Assembly: GCA_900768815.1 (NCBI GenBank)
Contig: CAAGEE010000002.1
Location: 124,001-188,000 of the forward strand
From: Bacilli bacterium
Lineage (GTDB): Bacteria > Bacillota_I > Bacilli_A > RF39 > UBA660
DNA: 64,000 nucleotides
Direction: 5' to 3'
Of the stretch, positions 8,101 through 13,865 are shown piece by piece. A program made the position numbers and the translations under genes. Below the pieces are notes generated by a model that was not told where the DNA came from, ran no database searches, and saw only the letters and a list, made by a program, of their open reading frames with translations. Position 1 is the first letter of the stretch, and each line of letters begins with the position of its first letter.

Positions 8101-9753
8101 ATGAGTAAAATAAAAATATTTAGTTTAGGTGGATTAAATGAAAATGGAAAAAATATGTATGTTGTTAACGTAGATGGTGATATTTTCGTTTTTGATGCTG
8201 GATTAAAGTACGATAATGATTTGAATTTGGGAATTGATTATATAATTCCAAACTTTGACTATTTAATTAAGAATAAAAAGAATATTAAGGGTATATTTTT
8301 AACACATGGACATGAGTCTAATATGGGTGCTGTTCCTGATGTATTGGCAAAGTTACCAGATATACCTATATATGGTACAAAACTTACACTTGAAATTGTA
8401 AAGAAAGATATGACTAAGGAAGAAATAGAAAGAACGAAGTTTAAGGAGATTAGGCCTCATTCTAAACTTACTTTTGGTAAGAATGCACTATTTCCAATAA
8501 GTGTTACGCATTCTATACCTGATGCTGTTTGTTATGTTTTATATACTGAGGATGGCGCTATTGTTTATACAGGAGACTTTGTATTTGATTCGACCGTTCC
8601 TGATATATATAAAACGGACATTGGTAAACTTGCTTATGTTGGTAAACAAGGTGTTTTATGTTTAATGACTGAGTCAATTTATGCTGATAGATTTGGGCAT
8701 ACTAGTCCTAATAATAGGGTGGCTGGATTTATTAGAGAAGTTCTTTCTAATAATCCTAATAGAATAATTGCAACAATATTTTCTTCACACTTTTATAGAG
8801 TACAAGAAATATTTAATGAGGTTTCTAAGACACATAGGAAAATAGTTATTATGGGTAAGAGTTTACAGGAAACTATCAATGGAGCAATTGATGATGGATA
8901 TTTAAAGATTGATAAAAGTAGAATCGGTAGTTTAAGTGATCTTGATAATAAGGATGTTGTGGTATTTATTTCTGATGAAAAAGAAAAGCCTTTTGCTAAT
9001 TTGGAAAGAATAATACATGGTTTTGATCGCTATATTAAGATTAAAGATACAGATACTATTTTTATTACTGAACCTAGTTATGCTGGAATTGAGAAGAGAA
9101 CTGCTCTTATAATGGATGAGATTGCAATGCTTGGAGCTAATGCTGTTTCATTATCTAGTAAGAAACATTTATTACATCATGCTTCTAGTGAAGACTTAAT
9201 GTTAATGATTAATTTGATGAATCCTAAGTACTATTTCCCGGTTAAGGGTGAGTATCGTCACCAATATGCTAATGCCGAAATAGCAGAAGAGTTAGGTATA
9301 CCAAAAGAAAATATTATTTTAAAACAAAATGGTGATGTTTTAGAATTAGTTGATGGTAAAAATACTAACTCAACTGAGCATGTTGAAGTTGATGAAATCT
9401 TAATAGATGGTAATAGTAATGGCGATATTGGAGATTTAGTATTAAAAGATCGTGAAATGCTTGGTGAGAATGGTATTGTTATTATTAGTTGTACTTTAGA
9501 TAAACAAAGCAAAACTATAATAGGAGGACCTGAGATACTTACTAGAGGTTTTATTTACGTTAAAGAAAGTCAAGATTTATTAGAAGAAACTAAGAAAATT
9601 TCTAGGGAAACGATCGAGTCTAATATTGATATTGGTGCTAGTAGAGTAGATTATTCTAAGATAAAAAATGATGTTAGAGATGTACTTGGAAAATTCTTTT
9701 ATAAAGAAACTGGTGCTAAACCAATGATCATTACTGTTGTACAAGAAATATAA
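8101..9753 (+). CDS. rnj: Ribonuclease J family protein, J2-like, catalytic motif degenerate
   Basis: The 550-residue protein has the metallo-beta-lactamase, beta-CASP and C-terminal domains of RNase J, an mRNA decay and rRNA maturation enzyme. Fold markers are plain: GGLNENGKNMYVV at the N-terminus, THSIPDAV, YTGDF, GHTSP, and VKGEYRHQYA. However the motif HxHxDH reads HGHESN at 69-74, the usual GHA histidine of the beta-CASP region is lacking (HHASSEDL), and the usual VHGE is VKGE, so several metal ligands are gone. This matches a J2-type subunit acting with a J1 encoded elsewhere. A second in-frame ATG lies 24 bases upstream; the chosen ATG has an AAAGGAG ribosome site. Confidence 0.88.
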   Translation: MSKIKIFSLGGLNENGKNMYVVNVDGDIFVFDAGLKYDNDLNLGIDYIIPNFDYLIKNKKNIKGIFLTHGHESNMGAVPDVLAKLPDIPIYGTKLTLEIVKKDMTKEEIERTKFKEIRPHSKLTFGKNALFPISVTHSIPDAVCYVLYTEDGAIVYTGDFVFDSTVPDIYKTDIGKLAYVGKQGVLCLMTESIYADRFGHTSPNNRVAGFIREVLSNNPNRIIATIFSSHFYRVQEIFNEVSKTHRKIVIMGKSLQETINGAIDDGYLKIDKSRIGSLSDLDNKDVVVFISDEKEKPFANLERIIHGFDRYIKIKDTDTIFITEPSYAGIEKRTALIMDEIAMLGANAVSLSSKKHLLHHASSEDLMLMINLMNPKYYFPVKGEYRHQYANAEIAEELGIPKENIILKQNGDVLELVDGKNTNSTEHVEVDEILIDGNSNGDIGDLVLKDREMLGENGIVIISCTLDKQSKTIIGGPEILTRGFIYVKESQDLLEETKKISRETIESNIDIGASRVDYSKIKNDVRDVLGKFFYKETGAKPMIITVVQEI

Positions 9754-9757
9754 AAAT

Positions 9758-9781
9758 AAGACTAGTTTGGCTAGTCTTTTG
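9758..9781 (+). terminator. Terminator after the RNase J gene
   Basis: AAGACTAG-tttgg-CTAGTCTT followed by a short T-run. Confidence 0.8.
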
Positions 9782-9819
9782 TTGTGGTGTTTTTTAGGAA
9801 AAAGGTGTATCATTTTAGT

Positions 9820-10344
9820 ATGAAGAGAGAATTAAGGAGAAAATATTTGGATGTTCGAAAGAATATCCTTAAAAGGGATAAGAAAGATGAAGCTATTTTT
9901 AGAAAAGTGATTAAGGAGGCATTTGTTAGGGAAGCAGAGACTATATTAATATATGTGTCTTTAAAGGATGAGGTTGATACGCAAAGACTAATTACTTATT
10001 TTCTAGCATCCGGTTTTAGAGTTGCAGTACCTAGAGTGGATGAGAAAACGATGATATTTTATTATATTGAAAGTCTCAATGATTTAGAAAGAGGTTATAA
10101 AAATGTTTTGGAACCTACTTGTGACTGTACTCCTGTTTTAGATTTTACTAGGACTATTTGTATAACTCCTGGCGTTTGTTTTAATAAAAAAGGTTATAGG
10201 ATTGGTTATGGTGGTGGATATTATGATCGATTTTTGGCTGAGAAAAATATTATAAGTATTGGGCTATGTTATAAAGAATGCTTGATTGATGAAAATTTTA
10301 GTAATGAGTTTGACATTCCAGTTAATAAAATAATTACAAATTAG
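9820..10344 (+). CDS. 5-formyltetrahydrofolate cyclo-ligase
   Basis: The enzyme converts 5-formyl-THF with ATP to 5,10-methenyl-THF. The 174-residue product starts MKRELRRKYLDVRKNI, carries the expected ETILIYVSLKDEVDT segment and the family's strongest motif, GVCFNKKGYRIGYGGGYYDRF, near the C-terminus. Upstream GTG codons at 9784 and 9805 keep the frame open, but homologues begin at the chosen ATG; its ribosome site is weak (AAGGTG, 12 bases away), so the start is less sure than the function. A TATCAT just upstream of the ATG could be a -10 box giving a nearly leaderless message (speculative). Confidence 0.88.
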   Translation: MKRELRRKYLDVRKNILKRDKKDEAIFRKVIKEAFVREAETILIYVSLKDEVDTQRLITYFLASGFRVAVPRVDEKTMIFYYIESLNDLERGYKNVLEPTCDCTPVLDFTRTICITPGVCFNKKGYRIGYGGGYYDRFLAEKNIISIGLCYKECLIDENFSNEFDIPVNKIITN

Positions 10345-10416
10345 AAAATTACTTTAGGATACTTTATAGTTTTTGTTAATAATATAATAGGAATACATAA
10401 TGGATTTAAGTGCTTA

Positions 10417-10437
10417 CCTCTAAAGAGAGGAGGTGAT
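10417..10437 (+). promoter_or_regulatory. Ribosome-binding site hidden in a hairpin, toxin copy 1
   Basis: CCTCT at 10417-10421 pairs with AGAGG at 10426-10430, covering the first half of an unusually strong Shine-Dalgarno sequence, GGAGGTGAT. Upstream, TTAAGTGCTT at 10406-10415 is a perfect complement of AAGCACTTAA at 10532-10541 and a near complement (with ACC) of GGTGAGTACTT at 10572-10582, so 5' and 3' ends of the message could pair in two alternative ways. Confidence 0.7.
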
Positions 10438-10441
10438 GTTA

Positions 10442-10516
10442 ATGAATAAGAAAGATTTCTTAGTAGTTGGGCTATTTATTATCATCATCCTACTAATTAT
10501 TTTGCTTTACAAGTGA
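10442..10516 (+). CDS. 24-residue hydrophobic peptide, probable type I toxin, copy 1
   Basis: The ORF encodes MNKKDFLVVGLFIII then ILLIILLYK: a short charged head, one membrane-spanning stretch and a basic end, the design of Fst/TxpA/holin-like toxins. It differs from copy 2 at only four residues, while the leader and 3' elements are also kept, which argues for a real gene. The ATG is five bases behind GGAGGTGAT. Sequence identity to a named toxin family was not recognised; the class is inferred from architecture. Such peptides act in the cytoplasmic membrane and are usually silenced by an antisense RNA. Confidence 0.65.
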   Translation: MNKKDFLVVGLFIIIILLIILLYK

Positions 10517-10524
10517 TAATAAAC

Positions 10525-10610
10525 AAATAAAAAGCACTTAATCACTAATGTGACTAGGTGCAACACCTTTAGGTGAGTACTTAATTCACAGAAAACATTA
10601 AGTATTCCCT
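10525..10610 (-). ncRNA. Candidate antisense RNA region over the 3' part of toxin copy 1
   Basis: Read on the minus strand, AAGTACT (from 10577-10583) can pair with AGTGCTT (from 10531-10539), followed by TTTTTATTTG, forming a terminator-like end, with inner hairpins CACC-taaa-GGTG and TCAC-atta-GTGA. The same design is kept in copy 2. The promoter is not clear: conserved sequence lies at the right end of the cassette, but no good -35/-10 pair could be assigned. Existence of this RNA is an inference. Confidence 0.35.
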
Positions 10611-10620
10611 TTTTTATTTT
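10578..10620 (+). terminator. Terminator of the toxin copy 1 message
   Basis: TACTTAAT at 10578-10585 pairs perfectly with ATTAAGTA at 10597-10604; TTCCCTTTTTTATTTT follows. The same hairpin is present in copy 2. Confidence 0.65.
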
Positions 10621-10736
10621 GTGCAAGTTTCCTTGACATATTCATGATAACATATGTATATCTCTATTACAATAGTGTTACTATAATTTATATGATATAA
10701 TGATTTTATAAATTATTTAAAGTGATGGTGATAGAT

Positions 10737-11576
10737 GTGATAAAAAGAAGGTATTTAATAATTTTAGTTTTAGTGATGATTTTGGTTAGTGGTTGTAGTA
10801 ATAATGTTTCGGTTAAGAATAATAAGAAAAATGATAAAGATAAAATTACTCAAACTGAAAAAAGAGTAATTGATAAAATGAGTTTTACTTATAAGTGGGA
10901 TTGTGAGGTTCCACTAAATAAGATAAAAGATATTAGTACTGTTGGGATGAATTTTATTAGTGATGATGGGGCTTTATACGAATTTAATTTAGATAAGAAA
11001 TATTCAACAACTGGTAGCCATTGTAGAAAAGCAAATATCGATGTTTCTTTTGAAAAATTCATTAATATTGGAATTATTTCTAGTGATAAAAAGGTATATT
11101 TACAAAATGGAGATAATTATGTAGATATAAGCAATGAGGAAAGAATACAGGGATGGGTTATGGGCTTTCCTTATGGTTTATATGATTATAATGAGAATAT
11201 CATAATTTTAAATATTGGCTCAGTTGATACTAAATATGGAATAGTTGAAGATAATAAAGTGTATGAATATGAAACTGATTCTTTGTCTTCTGATTATATA
11301 GGTAAGAGAAAGGAATTATATACTTTTTCTGATGGCGAGACTTTGGTGGGAATTTATGGTTCTTATATTAAAACTAATAAAGCATACTATGTTTATGGGG
11401 CAACTAATAAAAATGAATGTGAGAAGTATGCGGATATTGAATGTGAATATGGAATAGTTAAGGATAAGACTTTAAGTGATGCATATGATGAAATATATTA
11501 TATGAATAATTATTATCTTATAATGAAATCCGATTATAATAAACTATATATTGGTGTATATGGAGATGAAATTTAG
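10737..11576 (+). CDS. Hypothetical lipoprotein
   Basis: A lipoprotein signal peptide (hydrophobic run IILVLVMILVSGC) is followed by a Lys/Asn-rich linker (NNKKNDKDK) and a beta-rich, Tyr- and Asp-rich domain of about 230 residues with regular short strands (GIISSDKKVYLQNG, GIVEDNKVYEYE, GIVKDKTLSDAYDEIYY), suggestive of a propeller-like or repeat beta fold. No catalytic motif is seen. GTG and ATG codons upstream at 10722-10730 are part of the GGTGAT ribosome site; the GTG at 10737 sits at the usual distance and is preferred. The gene lies between the two peptide cassettes. Function unknown. Confidence 0.75.
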   Translation: MIKRRYLIILVLVMILVSGCSNNVSVKNNKKNDKDKITQTEKRVIDKMSFTYKWDCEVPLNKIKDISTVGMNFISDDGALYEFNLDKKYSTTGSHCRKANIDVSFEKFINIGIISSDKKVYLQNGDNYVDISNEERIQGWVMGFPYGLYDYNENIIILNIGSVDTKYGIVEDNKVYEYETDSLSSDYIGKRKELYTFSDGETLVGIYGSYIKTNKAYYVYGATNKNECEKYADIECEYGIVKDKTLSDAYDEIYYMNNYYLIMKSDYNKLYIGVYGDEI

Positions 11577-11608
11577 ATATTGGGCTTTTAAAGAAAGATG
11601 ATTAGTGT

Positions 11609-11614
11609 TATAAT
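11609..11614 (+). promoter_or_regulatory. -10 box of the tRNA-Arg gene
   Basis: TATAAT lies 16 bases before the first base of the tRNA; a matching -35 box is weak. Confidence 0.45.
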
Positions 11615-11629
11615 CTTGTTAATGGTTTT

Positions 11630-11706
11630 GTCCTCGTAGCTCAGTTGGATAGAGCAATCGCCTCCTAAGCGATAGGTCGTGTGTTCAAATCACATTGAGG
11701 ACGCCA
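11630..11706 (+). tRNA. tRNA-Arg (anticodon CCT)
   Basis: Acceptor GTCCTCG pairs with TGAGGAC with one G.T, D-arm AGCTCAGTTGGATAGAGC, anticodon stem ATCGC/GCGAT with loop CTCCTAA, T-arm with GTTCAAATC, discriminator G and encoded CCA. The anticodon CCT reads the AGG codon. Confidence 0.96.
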
Positions 11707-11736
11707 TTTTTATTTGGTGATTTTGTGGAATAGTAA

Positions 11737-11766
11737 AACTTCAACTATTTTGTTGAAGTTTTTTTC
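11737..11766 (+). terminator. Terminator after tRNA-Arg
   Basis: AACTTCAAC pairs with GTTGAAGTT, followed by TTTTTC. Confidence 0.85.
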
Positions 11767-11873
11767 GTTTTTTATAATTTTTTCTCAGAAACTTAGATTT
11801 TTTTACTAATAAGATAATATGGAATACATTAATGTATTTAAGTGCTTACCTCTTTAGAGAGTGGGTGGTGGTA

Positions 11874-11948
11874 ATGAAGAAAGTAGATTTTTTAATCGTA
11901 GGTTTGTTTATTATCATTACACTTCTTATTATTCTGCTTTATAAGTAA
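11874..11948 (+). CDS. 24-residue hydrophobic peptide, probable type I toxin, copy 2
   Basis: It encodes MKKVDFLIVGLFIII then TLLIILLYK, with the same length and charge layout as copy 1; third-position changes between the copies (for example TAC/TAT for Tyr, TGA/TAA stop) suggest selection on the peptide. The ribosome site is weaker (GGGTGGTGG), and the masking hairpin CCTCT-ttag-AGAG is retained. The complementary elements TTAAGTGCTT (11838-11847), AAGCACTTAA (11960-11969) and GGTGAGTACTT (12003-12013) are identical to those of copy 1. Type I toxin is an inference from architecture. Confidence 0.65.
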   Translation: MKKVDFLIVGLFIIITLLIILLYK

Positions 11949-12008
11949 TGACAAACAAAAAGCACTTAATCACTGTATGTGACTAGGTGCAATACCCATA
12001 TAGGTGAG

Positions 12009-12050
12009 TACTTAATCCTTACAAACATTAAGTATTCCCTTTAATATTTT
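12009..12050 (+). terminator. Terminator of the toxin copy 2 message
   Basis: TACTTAAT at 12009-12016 pairs with ATTAAGTA at 12027-12034, followed by TTCCCTTTAATATTTT; the T-run is poorer than in copy 1. Confidence 0.5.
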
Positions 12051-12107
12051 GTACAAGTTTCCTTGACATATTCATAATAACATTTACATGAGTTTTTTTC
12101 AAGTAGT

Positions 12108-13421
12108 TTATGGTTCTAATCTACTAGGGCCTCTAAATATAAACATTGTTTCTTTTAATGAACCAGTTTCTAATAATAACATAGTTATTCTATCTACTCC
12201 GATAGCAAAACCACCGTGAGGAGGACAACCATATTTAAAGAATTCTAAGTAGAATTTTACGTCTTTGTCTAGTCCTTTTTCTTTTGCTTGTTTACATAAT
12301 ATTTCATAGTTGTTTTCTCTTATGGCTAGAGTAGTTGTTTCACAACCTTTCCAAATAAGATCGGCTCCTTGTGGAATACCATTTTTCCTTTGATGATAGA
12401 AAGCTCTTTTTTTAGCACTAAAATCAGTAATGAAGACAAATTCATGTCCGTATTTTTCTTTTACGTATTTTGAGGCTAGTTTTTCAGATTCAGCATTCAT
12501 ATCTCCAACATCTTCATAGTTCATTTTATAGCCGTATTCTTCTTCTAATATTTTATATAGTTCTTCTAGTTTAATTCTTGGAAAGGGCTTAGTTGGAACT
12601 ATGATTTCAACATTGAATAGTTCTTTTATTTCCTTTTCATATTTTTCTTTTACGGCTGTTAGACCGGCAATGAAGAGATTTTCTTCAAAATCCATTAATT
12701 CCTCTAGATTATTAAGATAACTTATTTCAATATCGAATGAAGTAAAATCAGTAGTATGTCGATATGAGTTAGAATTTTCAGCTCTAAAAGCAGGAGCTAT
12801 TTCAAAAACTTTTTCAAAGCCAGCACACATAGCCATTTGTTTATAAAATTGCGGACTTTGAGCAAGATAGGCTTTCCTTCCAAAATAGTTTACTTCAAAA
12901 ACTTCTGATCCAGATTCGCTTGCAGTACTAATAATTTTAGGTGTGTGGATTTCTGTAAAATTATTTTTGATAACAAACTCTCTCATAGCATTAATCATAC
13001 AAGTTTGAACTTTAAACATAAGAATGTTTTTTTCACTTCTTAAGTCTAAAAATCTGTAATTTAATCTAGTATCGATGGCTGCGGACTTGCTATCTTTGTA
13101 GTTTAGAGGTAATTCTTCTAAACATTTACTAGTTACAGTTATGTTTGTTGGAATAAGTTCCATGTTATTTAGTTTTACTTTGTCATTTTTATGTAGAATT
13201 CCAGTTATTTTTACGGTACTTTCTGGAGTAATAGTAGAAACTATTTTAGTTAAAAATTCATTTGAAGTGTTTTTTTCAATAGTTACTTGAATCTTACCAG
13301 TTGTATCTCTGATAATTAGAAAATCTACATATTGTAAGATACGAACATTATCAACAAAACCTTCGATAGTTATTTCTTGTTCTAAATATTCGTTTAGATT
13401 TTTAAAATATATCTTTTTCAT
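12108..13421 (-). CDS. aspS: Aspartate--tRNA ligase, archaeal/AspRS2 type
   Basis: The 437-residue enzyme has an N-terminal OB-fold anticodon domain (TIEGFVDNVRILQYVDFLII) and a class II catalytic core: AQSPQFYKQMAMCAGFEKVF, RAENSNSYRHTTDFTSFDIE as motif 2, and GFAIGVDRITMLLLE as motif 3. The QSPQFYKQ element marks AspRS rather than AsnRS (which has GQLY). It lacks the large GAD insertion of the ordinary bacterial enzyme, so it is the short archaeal-like form. That form may be nondiscriminating and charge tRNA-Asn too; the sequence does not decide this. It is preceded by an Asp-specific T-box. Confidence 0.88.
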   Translation of the reverse strand: MKKIYFKNLNEYLEQEITIEGFVDNVRILQYVDFLIIRDTTGKIQVTIEKNTSNEFLTKIVSTITPESTVKITGILHKNDKVKLNNMELIPTNITVTSKCLEELPLNYKDSKSAAIDTRLNYRFLDLRSEKNILMFKVQTCMINAMREFVIKNNFTEIHTPKIISTASESGSEVFEVNYFGRKAYLAQSPQFYKQMAMCAGFEKVFEIAPAFRAENSNSYRHTTDFTSFDIEISYLNNLEELMDFEENLFIAGLTAVKEKYEKEIKELFNVEIIVPTKPFPRIKLEELYKILEEEYGYKMNYEDVGDMNAESEKLASKYVKEKYGHEFVFITDFSAKKRAFYHQRKNGIPQGADLIWKGCETTTLAIRENNYEILCKQAKEKGLDKDVKFYLEFFKYGCPPHGGFAIGVDRITMLLLETGSLKETMFIFRGPSRLEP

Positions 13422-13436
13422 AATTAACCTCCTTTA

Positions 13437-13705
13437 AAATATATAATAAAAAAACAGTTTATTATCCACAAAGGGACGAATAACTGTTAATATCCGCGGT
13501 ACCACCCAACTTATTATATAAAAATTTGGTTAATATATAATCACTTATTATAGATAACGGTTTAATCCGACTTGTCCTACTATTAGTTCAGATAAGTGGC
13601 TCGTAGGTGTCTTTTCATTTGATATTTATATTATCTTTCACCCAATGATAACTCTCTAGAATAAATTATAAAATTACTTTTCCTAGTCATAGCCGATGTA
13701 TAGAT
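13437..13705 (-). promoter_or_regulatory. T-box leader, Asp specifier, upstream of aspS
   Basis: On the minus strand the T-box GGGTGGTACCGCGG (13494-13507) is followed by a terminator, AACAGTT...AACTGTTTTTTTATT (13447-13489). Upstream, stem I is closed by GGCT/AGCC and TAGG/CCTA, has the AGTA element on its 5' side, and the specifier-loop triplet before ACCTA is GAC (13609-13611), an Asp codon. The leader senses uncharged tRNA and lets aspS be transcribed when it accumulates. Confidence 0.9.
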
Positions 13706-13865
13706 TATAGCATATCTCTTTTTTTAGTGCAATATATGTTGGAAAAGGTTTTGTGTTAAAGAATAATTTTTTTATTTATTCATAGGAAAAATAAGGCGGT
13801 CATGTTATAATAATTTTAGATTTATAGATAGTTGTTGATACATTTTATATGTAGAGGAGTAGTAT

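Larger units (their letters stand above)
10390..10653 (+). repeat. Peptide cassette, copy 1 of a 264-bp dispersed direct repeat
   Basis: This stretch matches 11821-12083 over its whole length, including 5' leader, 24-codon ORF, a structured 3' region and a nearly identical end block (GCAAGTTTCCTTGACATATT then CAT-ATAACAT). TATAAT at 10383-10388 is a suitable -10 box just before the first base. The cassette layout (hydrophobic peptide, masked ribosome site, long 3' region with complementary elements) is that of a type I toxin-antitoxin unit; the antisense RNA itself is inferred. Confidence 0.8.
11821..12083 (+). repeat. Peptide cassette, copy 2 of the dispersed direct repeat
   Basis: It repeats 10390-10653 with scattered substitutions; identity is highest in the leader (TTTAAGTGCTTACCTCT), in the 3' pairing elements and in the last 30 bases. 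It abuts the 3' end of the converging aspS gene. Confidence 0.8.

Noticed and set aside
10621..10653. A plus-strand promoter built on TTGACA in the peptide cassettes
   Set aside because: A -10 box at 17-18 bases occurs only weakly in copy 1 and not in copy 2, whose downstream gene is converging.
10390..12083. Insertion sequence or transposon flanked by direct repeats
   Set aside because: No transposase, no terminal inverted repeats; the repeats are themselves expressed-looking gene cassettes and enclose a lipoprotein gene and tRNA-Arg.
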